NCBI GenBank assembly: GCA_944323875.1
Contig: CALUUH010000002.1
Coordinates: 1-64,000, forward strand
DNA from: Candidatus Gastranaerophilales bacterium
Lineage (GTDB): Bacteria > Cyanobacteriota > Vampirovibrionia > Gastranaerophilales > Gastranaerophilaceae
Direction of reading: 5' to 3'
DNA: 64,000 nucleotides
Positions 57,095 to 64,000 of the stretch are shown here, piece by piece. How positions within the stretch are numbered: position 1 is the stretch's first letter; every line of letters begins with the position of its first letter. The position numbers and the translations under genes are program-made. The notes under the pieces were generated by a model. That model was not told where the DNA came from and ran no database searches. It saw only the letters and a list, made by a program, of their open reading frames with translations.

Positions 57095-57776
57095 TCTTCA
57101 ACAATCTGAACGCCATTTTAAGCGCATCTATTGTAAGCAAATGTCCTTGTTGTAGTGGTGATACAATACCCGAAATCAATTTTAAGGCCTCCAGCGCCTC
57201 AATTGATGCGACTAAATTCACAACAGGACTAATATTGCCTTTTGGAATTTCTACTTCTAAATCCGCCTCAGGGAACAGGCATTTTAAGCACGGCGTCTTA
57301 TGCGGCACAACAACAGTCACCTGCCCGCTAAACTCGCTTACACCGCCATGCACAAGCGGTTTATCTGTCTTGACAGAAATTTCGTTGAGTAAAAATTTCG
57401 ATCTATAGCTGTCAAAACAATCCACAATAACATCATAATCCTTAACCACATCCCGATAGTTTGTTTCATCCAGCCGCATTGCGAAAGTATCAACTAAAAT
57501 CTCAGGATTAATCTCCTTAATCCGCGCCTTTGCCGAAAGCACTTTTAATTTGCCTATATCTTCCGTTTTATGAATAAACTGGCGGTTAAAATTTGACTCC
57601 TCAATAACATCATTATCGACAAGTCCGATATGTCCGACGCCGGCCGCCGCAAGTGTTGATATTACACCGGCCCCAAGTCCGCCGCATCCGCAAATAAGAA
57701 CACGGGCCGCGCAAATGCGTTCCTGTCCGCTTGGGCCTATTTCTTTTATTGCAATATTTCTCAAGTATCTTTCCAT
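57060..57776 (-). CDS. thiF: ThiF/MoeB-family adenylyltransferase (E1-like)
   Basis: The 238-residue enzyme adenylates the C-terminal glycine of a sulfur carrier protein. 'RVLICGCGGLGAGVISTLAAAGVGHIGLVDNDVIEESNFNRQ' is the ATP-binding Rossmann motif with the D.D and SN..RQ signature. Zinc-type CxxC pairs occur in 'TPCLKCLFPE' and 'SDQCELCS'. The ATG at 57776 gives the normal N-terminus (MERYLRNIAIKEIG); upstream codons to 57953 overlap the thiS gene. It is divergent from thiS, which encodes the likely partner. Confidence 0.9.
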   Translation of the reverse strand: MERYLRNIAIKEIGPSGQERICAARVLICGCGGLGAGVISTLAAAGVGHIGLVDNDVIEESNFNRQFIHKTEDIGKLKVLSAKARIKEINPEILVDTFAMRLDETNYRDVVKDYDVIVDCFDSYRSKFLLNEISVKTDKPLVHGGVSEFSGQVTVVVPHKTPCLKCLFPEADLEVEIPKGNISPVVNLVASIEALEALKLISGIVSPLQQGHLLTIDALKMAFRLLKINPSDQCELCS

Positions 57777-57816
57777 AAACCGAATTTTATTATAAAATAA
57801 CAAAGGAGGCAAAATT

Positions 57817-58026
57817 ATGTCGAAAATTAAGATTACAGTGAACGGCAACTCTGTTGAGATAGAAGAAAATTCTACAATCAATGACTTTATAAAAGAGCGG
57901 AATGTCACAGGCAAAATGTTTGCAGTAGAAAAAAATCTTGAAATAATCAACAAAGACCGTTACGACTCAGAAGTAATAAACGAAGGCGACAGCCTCGAAA
58001 TAGTCGGTTTCTTCGGCGGCGGCTAG
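57817..58026 (+). CDS. thiS: ThiS-like sulfur carrier protein
   Basis: The 69-residue beta-grasp protein opens 'IKITVNGNSVEIEENSTINDFI', includes 'GKMFAVEKNLEIINKDRY', and ends 'EIVGFFGGG', with the C-terminal di-glycine that ThiF adenylates and that carries the thiocarboxylate sulfur for thiazole synthesis. ACAAAGGAGGCAAA precedes the ATG. It is divergent from thiF. No thiG or other thiamin genes are in the window, so use in another sulfur-transfer route is possible. Confidence 0.93.
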   Translation: MSKIKITVNGNSVEIEENSTINDFIKERNVTGKMFAVEKNLEIINKDRYDSEVINEGDSLEIVGFFGGG

Positions 58027-58030
58027 GCAG

Positions 58031-58142
58031 ACAGGTCTGCTCTTATACTCTGGAACGGCTATGGAAAAGCCGCCTTTTGTTTAAACTTAGAATGCATTTC
58101 AAACCTAAGTATCGGCTTTTTATCATTCATGTCTTGTAACGG
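58031..58142 (+). repeat. 112-bp structured repeat, copy 1
   Basis: This unit recurs at 58171-58282 with about three differences. It contains CGGCT/AGCCG as a small hairpin, CTTAG/CTAAG as another, and AAAGCCG/CGGCTTT as an outer stem ending in a T-run. The AGCCG segment can pair either way, so two structures exclude each other. Inside is ATGGAAAAGCCGCCTTTTGT plus a TAA, a seven-codon frame (MEKPPFV) preceded by GGAA. Confidence 0.75.
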
Positions 58143-58170
58143 TTGCCGTTACCCTTGTCACGCTTTGAAT

Positions 58171-58282
58171 ACAGGTCTGCTCTTATACTCTGGAACGGCT
58201 ATGAAAAAGCCGCCTTTTGTTTAAACTTAGAATGCATTTCAAACCTAAGTATCGGCTTTTTATCATACATGTCTTGTAACAG
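58171..58282 (+). repeat. 112-bp structured repeat, copy 2
   Basis: Second copy, 140 bp after the first. The microORF reads MKKPPFV here (GAA to AAA), with start, PPFV and stop preserved, and the stems are unchanged. The pair lies after thiS and 220 bp before the EndoQ-UvrD gene. Confidence 0.75.
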
Positions 58283-58503
58283 CTAAAAATAGGTAAGGAT
58301 TCAGCCCGACAACACGATATGTAGGTCAGCTTTACTAAGCTGACAATTAAATTTTTGCTGAAACACTAGGTTATGAGATAATATTCCGTAACAAAACAAA
58401 TTAAAATACGCTATAATTAGAATTCAATACAAATACGTCACTATTTTATGTTGCGCCGCAGAAATATTTCTGATACAATCCTTTTAAGTTTGAAAGGGGT
58501 ATT
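58283..58503. other. Intergenic stretch before EndoQ-UvrD gene
   Basis: Contains a perfect 8-bp stem GTCAGCTT/AAGCTGAC (58325-58344) with a weak T-rich tail, and the promoter listed separately. No gene is seen. Confidence 0.55.
58451..58479 (+). promoter_or_regulatory. Sigma70-type promoter of EndoQ-UvrD gene
   Basis: TTGCGC (58451-58456), a 17-bp spacer and TACAAT (58474-58479), 24 bp before the ATG, which also has GAAAGGGGT upstream. Confidence 0.6.
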
Positions 58504-61410
58504 ATGTTTTTCTATGCTGATTTACACATTCATTCCAAATATTCCAGAGCCACCAGCAAAAATTGTAATCTTGAAGAACTTGCACTCTGGGCCAAGAAAA
58601 AAGGATTGAGTGTAATTTCAACCGGAGATTTTACGCATCCGGCATGGTTTAATGAGATAAAAGAAAAACTTGTGCCCGCAGAAGCCGGCGTTTTCAGACT
58701 GAAACCGGAAATTGAAAAACAAATTTTCCCTGACGGCTGTCCTGTCAGATTTGTATTATCAGTAGAAATTTCAACAATTTACAAAAAATGGGACAGAACA
58801 AGAAAAGTACACCATGTTGTATTTGTTCCTGATATGCAAACAGCAGAAAACTTCCGCAACAAACTGGATGCTATAGGAAATATCAAATCAGACGGACGCC
58901 CGATTTTAGGATTGGATTCAAGAAATCTGCTTGAAACAGCCCTTGAATCCGGCGAAGGCGCTTACATAATTCCGGCTCATATATGGACCCCGTGGTTTTC
59001 AGTTCTGGGGTCAAAATCCGGATTTGACTCTATTGAGGACTGTTATGGCGATTTAGCGGAACATATCTTTGCAGTCGAAACCGGATTATCTTCTGATCCG
59101 GAAATGAATTGGCGTGTATCTAAGCTTGACAAATTCAGACTTGTATCAAATTCCGATGCGCATTCTCCGGCAAAACTCGCACGCGAAGCAACGGTTTTTG
59201 ATACTTCTACTGACTATTACAGCATTATGAATGCCTTAAAAACAGGTGACGGATATGTCGGCACAGTAGAATTTTTTCCGGAAGAAGGCAAATACCACGA
59301 GGACGGACATAGAAAATGCAATGTCTGTATGACACCTGAAGAAACCCGCAAACATAACGGCATTTGTCCTGTTTGCGGCAAGCCAATGACAATCGGAGTG
59401 CTAAACCGTGTTTGCGAACTCGCTGACCGCGATTGCAACAACACATTTAAACCCGCAACAGCCGGAAAAGTGTTTAGTCTTGTGCCGCTGCCTGAAATTC
59501 TGTCCGAAATTATGCAGGTCGGAACTTCCAGCAAATCCGTTTCGCTTGAATATGAGCGGCTTATAAATAAATTTGGTTCGGAATTTTCAATTCTGCAAGA
59601 CATACCGACCGACGAAATTTCTAAAGATTCACCGCTTCTCGGCGAAGGAATTTCCAGACTGCGTGAAGGAAAAGTCATCAAGCATGCCGGTTATGACGGA
59701 GAATACGGCGTTATAAGACTATTCGATGACAGCGAACTTGTTAAAAAAAATTTTATAAATTTGAAACTTGATATCAATATACCCCGGGCCGTCAAGCAAG
59801 AAACAAAAACTTTTGACATAAAACCTGCTGTGCAGGCTCCGACTATTGAACAGCAAAAAAATCATACCTCAAAAGGGCTTGATGAATTTCAACAGGCGGC
59901 AATAGAAAACACCGGCAATCAACTGCTTATCGTTGCAGGCCCCGGCTCCGGTAAAACAACGGTTTTAACAAGGCGTATTGCATATCTGATAAAAGAAAAA
60001 AATATTCCGCCGCAAAGCTGTCTTGCCATAACTTTTACCCGCAAAGCCGCTCAGGAAATGCGCGAAAGGCTTGTAACGCTCTTAGGGGCAAAAGCCGAAT
60101 TGATTAACATTCATACATTCCACTCACTTGGACTTGCAATACTCAAAGAGCATTGTGACAAAGCAGGCCTCAATGAAAACTTTAAAGTAATAAGTGAGCA
60201 GGAAAAAGCATTATACAACGGGGATTTGCCTCAAGACACTCTGGAATTTGACGATTTAATCAAGTTGACCGTAAAACTTTTTACGGACTATCCGGAAATA
60301 GTAAAGTCTTATCAGGAGAGATTTCAATATATCTCTGTAGACGAGTATCAGGATATCGACGAAAACCAGTACGCGTTAATACGTCTGCTTGTTCCGCCCA
60401 ACGGCAATATTTGTGCAATAGGCGACCCAAATCAGGCAATTTACGGTTTTCGCGGCGGCAGTGCGAAATTCTTCAATAATTTTGAGCAGGATTATAAAAA
60501 TGTCCAAATAATAAACCTGAAAAACAACTACCGTTCAACAGAAAGCATTGTTAACGCCTCAAACCAGATGATAGATTGTTTTAACATAATATCGCAATAC
60601 GACAGGCCGCATGAGAAAATCACAATACATACAGCCCCGACTGACAAAGCAGAAGCCGAATTTGTAGTGAGTTCAATCGAAAAATTAATCGGCGGTCACA
60701 GCTTTTTCTCAATAGATTCCGACCGTTCCACAGGTGAAGAAAATGAGTTGTCCTTCGGCGATTTTGCAATTCTATACCGCACATCCGCACAATTAACACC
60801 AATTACGGAAGCTTTAAAAAGATCCGGCATGCCTTTTGTCAAGCTATCTGACGATCTGTTATGCGACAAAAAACCTATCAGGCAATTACTGAAAAATTTA
60901 ACAGATATTCAGCCGGTTACAGAACAGCTAGAAAATCTTTCACCTGAAATTAAAGAAGGTATTGAAGATTATATCTTCAAATATCTGTATGAATTTGCAC
61001 AGCAATATAATACGCGTGATGAATTTATACACGAAGTTTCTCTGCTAAAAGAATCAGACACACTTGATGAGCGTGCGGACAGAATATCTTTGATGACTCT
61101 GCATTCCTCCAAAGGGCTTGAATATAAATGTGTCTTTATTGTGGGGCTGGAAAACGGGATTTTACCGCTGTACAGAGCACAAACTCCGGAAGAAATTGAA
61201 GAAGAAAGGCGGCTTTTGTATGTGGGTATGACCCGTGCAAAGCAGCGGCTTTTCCTGAGCCGCGCGCTCAAAAGGCACATGTACGGCAAAGTCGAACACT
61301 TTGATATCTCACCGTTTTTAGCAAAAATAGAAAATGATTTACTCACACTTTCAAAATACGAAAGAGAACTGCAAGAAAAAGAAAATTCTCAGCAGTTAAG
61401 TTTATTTTAA
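58504..61410 (+). CDS. EndoQ-like PHP nuclease fused to UvrD-type helicase
   Basis: The 968-residue protein joins two repair modules. Residues 1-~420 match EndoQ/YqfU-type PHP proteins: 'YADLHIHSKYS' (metal ligands His8, His10), 'VISTGDFTHPAW', 'IIPAHIWTPWFS', 'LVSNSDAHSPAKLA', then a four-cysteine zinc site ('CNVCM' and 'CPVCGKP', ~residues 272-300) followed by 'GVLNRVCELADRD'. Residues ~455-968 form a compact SF1A helicase: 'VAGPGSGKTTVLTRRIAYLI', 'AITFTRKAAQEMRERL', 'ISVDEYQDIDENQYALI', 'AIGDPNQAIYGFRGG', 'LKNNYRSTESIVNAS', 'LMTLHSSKGLEYKCVFIVG', 'EERRLLYVGMTRAKQRL'. Helicase subdomains 1B and 2B are short. The C-terminus is QLSLF, a canonical beta-clamp-binding motif. EndoQ nicks DNA at deaminated bases or abasic sites. 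Confidence 0.88.
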   Translation: MFFYADLHIHSKYSRATSKNCNLEELALWAKKKGLSVISTGDFTHPAWFNEIKEKLVPAEAGVFRLKPEIEKQIFPDGCPVRFVLSVEISTIYKKWDRTRKVHHVVFVPDMQTAENFRNKLDAIGNIKSDGRPILGLDSRNLLETALESGEGAYIIPAHIWTPWFSVLGSKSGFDSIEDCYGDLAEHIFAVETGLSSDPEMNWRVSKLDKFRLVSNSDAHSPAKLAREATVFDTSTDYYSIMNALKTGDGYVGTVEFFPEEGKYHEDGHRKCNVCMTPEETRKHNGICPVCGKPMTIGVLNRVCELADRDCNNTFKPATAGKVFSLVPLPEILSEIMQVGTSSKSVSLEYERLINKFGSEFSILQDIPTDEISKDSPLLGEGISRLREGKVIKHAGYDGEYGVIRLFDDSELVKKNFINLKLDINIPRAVKQETKTFDIKPAVQAPTIEQQKNHTSKGLDEFQQAAIENTGNQLLIVAGPGSGKTTVLTRRIAYLIKEKNIPPQSCLAITFTRKAAQEMRERLVTLLGAKAELINIHTFHSLGLAILKEHCDKAGLNENFKVISEQEKALYNGDLPQDTLEFDDLIKLTVKLFTDYPEIVKSYQERFQYISVDEYQDIDENQYALIRLLVPPNGNICAIGDPNQAIYGFRGGSAKFFNNFEQDYKNVQIINLKNNYRSTESIVNASNQMIDCFNIISQYDRPHEKITIHTAPTDKAEAEFVVSSIEKLIGGHSFFSIDSDRSTGEENELSFGDFAILYRTSAQLTPITEALKRSGMPFVKLSDDLLCDKKPIRQLLKNLTDIQPVTEQLENLSPEIKEGIEDYIFKYLYEFAQQYNTRDEFIHEVSLLKESDTLDERADRISLMTLHSSKGLEYKCVFIVGLENGILPLYRAQTPEEIEEERRLLYVGMTRAKQRLFLSRALKRHMYGKVEHFDISPFLAKIENDLLTLSKYERELQEKENSQQLSLF

Positions 61411-61529
61411 TATATCAATTTATTAATTTTTTATTTATTCCATCAGCAGGAGTTCCTATTGCTACAAATAAACTCCCGAGATTTTGGGGATTTGGTAATT
61501 TATAAACTCAAAAATAATATTATTAAACC

Positions 61530-61558
61530 TTGACAAAATCAAACGTTTGTTTTATAAT
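61530..61558 (+). promoter_or_regulatory. Consensus promoter with palindromic operator, leaderless TetR transcript
   Basis: Perfect TTGACA (61530-61535), 17-bp spacer and TATAAT (61553-61558). The spacer contains CAAACGTTTG (61540-61549), a perfect 10-bp palindrome and likely TetR operator. The predicted transcription start, seven bases after the -10, is the A of the ATG at 61565, so the mRNA should be leaderless. Confidence 0.75.
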
Positions 61559-61564
61559 TTAAGT

Positions 61565-62200
61565 ATGGGTAAGAATATTGCTAAAGATGAAAGTTCAAAA
61601 ACAAGAATTTTAGAAGCTGCTACTGCTCTTTTTGCACAAAAAGGGTTTGATGGTACAAGTATCAGAGAGATTTGCAGAAAGGCAAATGTTAATCTCTGTA
61701 TGATTTCATATTACTGGGGCGGAAAACAAGAACTCTATCAGGGAATTATAGAAAATCTGCTTGAAAAACAGATTGAATACTCCAAAAATTTTCTTGACTT
61801 AAATAAACATCCGAAAGACATGAGTATTGATGAATGTGCCGATTTGTTATTGATTATTGCTGATAAATTCGTTGATTTCTTTTACACAAACATTTCGTCA
61901 GACTTAATTATTTTACTCTTAAAAGAGCAGCAAAAACCCGATTTTATCGTAAAGTCTCCGGTATTGGACTATATGAGAAATGTTGTGGCAAGGATTTTAA
62001 ACAAGGATGCAGATGACAGGCTTGTTGTATTTAAAACTCTTTTTATGCTTTCACAGATAAATTCACCGCGTATTCTTCCTGCGTTCTCGCTTAGGCTGCT
62101 CGGGCAGGATGATTTTTCTCAAGAAGATATTAAAATTATAAAAGAAAATGTAAGGCTATATATTAATGCTGTTATAAAGGAGGGGAGAAATGGCAACTAA
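61565..62200 (+). CDS. TetR-family regulator of efflux operon
   Basis: The 211-residue regulator has an N-terminal TetR HTH: 'KTRILEAATALFAQKGFDGTSIREICRKANVNLCMISYYWGGKQELY'. The C-terminal ligand domain ('SIDECADLLLIIADKFVDFFY', 'VVFKTLFMLSQINSPRILP') resembles the CecR/YbiH group that controls multidrug efflux. It heads the operon with TolC-like and HlyD-like genes, and its palindromic operator lies in its own promoter, so it should repress itself and the pump until a ligand binds. No ribosome site precedes the ATG, consistent with a leaderless transcript. It overlaps the TolC gene by 11 bp. Confidence 0.92.
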   Translation: MGKNIAKDESSKTRILEAATALFAQKGFDGTSIREICRKANVNLCMISYYWGGKQELYQGIIENLLEKQIEYSKNFLDLNKHPKDMSIDECADLLLIIADKFVDFFYTNISSDLIILLLKEQQKPDFIVKSPVLDYMRNVVARILNKDADDRLVVFKTLFMLSQINSPRILPAFSLRLLGQDDFSQEDIKIIKENVRLYINAVIKEGRNGN

Positions 62201-63509
62201 AAAACTGCTCCTCACATTGGTTTTGTTACTTACTTCTCAGATGTGTTTTGCGGTCAATATTCAAGAATTAAACATTGATTTCTTTGGCCGGTTTAACGAT
62301 GAGTATCTTAACTGCTATATTCAGGAGGCGTTGAATAATAACCACGATTTAAAAAAGGCACAGCATGTTGTTGAACAATACCGCCAACAGACAAAATATT
62401 CGCTGGGAAAAGAGCTGCCGTCATTCAGCGTAAGCGCAAATTATCTCGGGATTAAAGTACCGGAGTTAGACAATTTTCAGTTAAAAGATAACGCCTTTAT
62501 ACTTCCTTTTATGGCAAGTTATGAAGCAGATTTTCTTTTGAAAAACAGAGATAAAACGAGATCTGTCAAAAAAAGTTACGAAGCCGCACAATTTAATGAA
62601 AAAGCGGTTTATATCACGCTTTTGACAGATGTTGCGACTGTTTATACAAATATTTTGCAATATGACGATTTAATAGAAAAGCAGTTGACCGTTTTAAGAA
62701 ATCAGGAAGAAATACTGAATAGAAGCAACAAAAAATTTGAACGTGGAGTTATAAACTCTACAGAACTCAACAATTCAAAAAAGAATGTTGAAACAGCCAA
62801 AAGTACTCTTGAAAAATTTCAAAAAGAACGTGAACTTTTGATGATGCAATTAGCTGTTTTGACCGGCAATTCTTCATCTAATATTTCGGATATGAAAGTC
62901 GGGGATTTGGACAACTTTGAATATTCCGGTAAAATCCCTGATGAGATAAGTTCTGACGTTATTTTTTCCAGACCTGATGTAAAAATGGCCGAGGCAAACC
63001 TTGAAAAAGCAAAGATTGATGTGAGAGTTGCCAAAAAAGAATTCTTTCCGCGATTTAATATTGTAGGTGTTTGGGCATTTAATACAATTGCACCGGGTTC
63101 ATTTTTCTCATGGGAATCTTCTCTTGCGGCAATATTAGCCGGCGCAACTCAGGATATTTTTAAAGGCGGAATGAAAATTGCGAATTTAAAAATTTACAAA
63201 GCTAAGTACGAAGAACTTTTTGAGGATTACAACCAGACAAATTTAGAGGCCGTAAAAGAAGTTAATACCGCTCTTTGTATAATCAAGCATGACCGGAATG
63301 TTGAGGATAATACAAAATCGGAACTGGACTTTGAAGCTGCTAATTTTAGTAATGCTCAAAAGAAAATTAATCAAGGCGTTATCTCTGCACCTGAATTTTT
63401 ACTGGAAGAAAATAAGTATATCAACTCTCAAACAAATTACGCACAGGCTAAAACGCAGAGAATAGTTAATTATTTCACATTATATAAAGCCGTCGGAGGT
63501 CAGTTATGA
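62190..63509 (+). CDS. TolC-like outer membrane efflux protein
   Basis: The 439-residue protein has a signal peptide (core 'LLLTLVLLLTSQMCFA') and two OEP domains. The first has 'INIDFFGRFNDEYLNCYIQEALNNNHDLKKAQHVVEQYR' and long helices such as 'LTVLRNQEEILNRSNKKFERGVINSTELNNSKKNVE'; the second has 'DVIFSRPDVKMAEANLEKAKIDVRVAKKEFFPRFNIVG' and 'KINQGVISAPEFLLEENKYINSQTNYA'. These match the TolC/NodT outer-membrane factor family. A strong AAAGGAGGGGAGAA precedes the ATG within the TetR gene. It overlaps the HlyD gene by ATGA. Confidence 0.93.
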   Translation: MATKKLLLTLVLLLTSQMCFAVNIQELNIDFFGRFNDEYLNCYIQEALNNNHDLKKAQHVVEQYRQQTKYSLGKELPSFSVSANYLGIKVPELDNFQLKDNAFILPFMASYEADFLLKNRDKTRSVKKSYEAAQFNEKAVYITLLTDVATVYTNILQYDDLIEKQLTVLRNQEEILNRSNKKFERGVINSTELNNSKKNVETAKSTLEKFQKERELLMMQLAVLTGNSSSNISDMKVGDLDNFEYSGKIPDEISSDVIFSRPDVKMAEANLEKAKIDVRVAKKEFFPRFNIVGVWAFNTIAPGSFFSWESSLAAILAGATQDIFKGGMKIANLKIYKAKYEELFEDYNQTNLEAVKEVNTALCIIKHDRNVEDNTKSELDFEAANFSNAQKKINQGVISAPEFLLEENKYINSQTNYAQAKTQRIVNYFTLYKAVGGQL

Positions 63510-64000
63510 AGAAAAAAATATTGATTTTAATATTAGTAATATTAGTTATTTTCGGTACTCTGGTATTTTTATATTTTAAGAACAGGCAGGTAAGCGACGA
63601 ACTTACGCTTTACGGAAATATTGAAATCCGTCAGGTTGATTTAAGTTTTCAGGTGGCCGGCAAAATAGAAAAGATGTTGAAAGAAGAAGGCGACACAGTA
63701 AAAACAGGTGAACTGATAGCAATTCTTGATGACAAAGATTATGTTTCAAATCTGGAAAAGGCAACTGCTGATGTTGAAAAAACACAGGCTATTAAAGCTG
63801 ATGCCGAGTCTAAATTTGAGCGTCAGGCTCCTTTAGTCAATGACAATACTATTTCAAAACAGGATTATGACACTCTCTTAAACACGAGAGATAAATCCAA
63901 AGCTGATTATGACGCAGCAATTGCCCAGAAAAATTTTGCCCAAAACCAGCTTGATTATACAAGGGTTTACGCACCTGAGGATGGTATCATAATGATACGT
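63506..64000 (+). CDS. HlyD/YbhG-like membrane fusion protein (cut by window end)
   Basis: The first 165 codons are present. The protein has an N-terminal TM anchor ('ILILILVILVIFGTLVFLYF'), then 'LTLYGNIEIRQVDLSFQVAGKIEKMLKEEGDTVKTGELIAILDDKDY' (barrel-sandwich/biotinyl-like half motif) and a helical hairpin ('ADVEKTQAIKADAESKFERQ', 'QNQLDYTRVYAPEDG'). It links an inner-membrane transporter to the TolC-like protein; in the YbhG type the partner is an ABC transporter, which should lie beyond the window. It is translationally coupled to the TolC gene. Confidence 0.9.
   Translation, partial: MKKKILILILVILVIFGTLVFLYFKNRQVSDELTLYGNIEIRQVDLSFQVAGKIEKMLKEEGDTVKTGELIAILDDKDYVSNLEKATADVEKTQAIKADAESKFERQAPLVNDNTISKQDYDTLLNTRDKSKADYDAAIAQKNFAQNQLDYTRVYAPEDGIIMIR

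Overview
The window is one contig of an AT-rich, Gram-negative-type bacterium. Envelope genes support this: LptB and an LptF/LptG-family permease, two autotransporters with C-terminal beta-barrels, and a TolC/HlyD efflux operon. The recurring prepilin motif FTLAEVLITL, the Pmp-like GGAIYN autotransporter passengers and the overall gene style match what I remember of gut Melainabacteria (Gastranaerophilales). That taxonomic call is an inference; no rRNA or other decisive marker is present.

Layout. 0.5-5.7 kb: small XRE regulator, truncated HAD gene, UvrA paralogue with an HxlR regulator, an NTF2-like gene broken by an amber codon, peroxiredoxin and GNAT. 5.7-9.5 kb: HicA-like protein, XRE, a simple prepilin, DJ-1/PfpI protein, ispF and a CDF transporter. 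9.7-13.7 kb: pgi and autotransporter 1. 13.7-16 kb: repeat-rich prepilin locus P1. 16-27.4 kb: housekeeping genes (glnA, gltD-like, mutS2, M20 peptidase, NAGPA-like protein, LptF/G, lptB, trpS). 27.4-29.9 kb: repeat-rich prepilin locus P2. 29.9-35.4 kb: pcrA, a DprA-like protein, a HEAT-repeat protein and a repetitive exported protein. 35.5-39.4 kb: tyrosine recombinase, a DNA segment bounded by 17-bp inverted repeats, and a surface-glycan operon (GT2, LicD, TagD-like, DUF115/GT42-like). 39.5-41.2 kb: XRE and prepilin P3. 41.2-49.6 kb: HAD, NUDIX, acetyltransferase, HxlR, repeat protein, nitrilase, a two-component cluster, an RHH protein, a membrane-anchored Hsp20-like protein and bioB. 49.7-56.1 kb: giant autotransporter 2. 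56-64 kb: lytic transglycosylase-like protein, thiF/thiS, a tandem structured repeat, an EndoQ-UvrD fusion, and a TetR-TolC-HlyD efflux operon cut by the window end.

The theme of interest is programmed surface variation. (1) P1 and P2 end in a C-type-lectin-like domain. Its last ~40 codons are GC-rich and rich in NNC codons, differ mostly in the first two codon positions, and finish in a hairpin over the stop codon. This looks like the variable region of a diversity-generating retroelement acting in trans; no reverse transcriptase or template repeat is in the window. (2) Both loci carry the same ~260-bp upstream repeat, which encodes a small leader ORF with a G13 or G12 tract. In P1 the G13 frame runs to an ATGA overlap with a possible prepilin start, suggesting phase variation by slippage. 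(3) The glycan operon is preceded by a complete tyrosine recombinase and a 135-bp segment between perfect 17-bp inverted repeats, the layout of an invertible on/off switch. The prepilin loci also collect several dispersed repeat families, some read in frame inside unusually long prepilin leaders. A separate notable gene fuses an EndoQ-like PHP nuclease to a UvrD-type helicase and ends in QLSLF, a canonical beta-clamp-binding motif.
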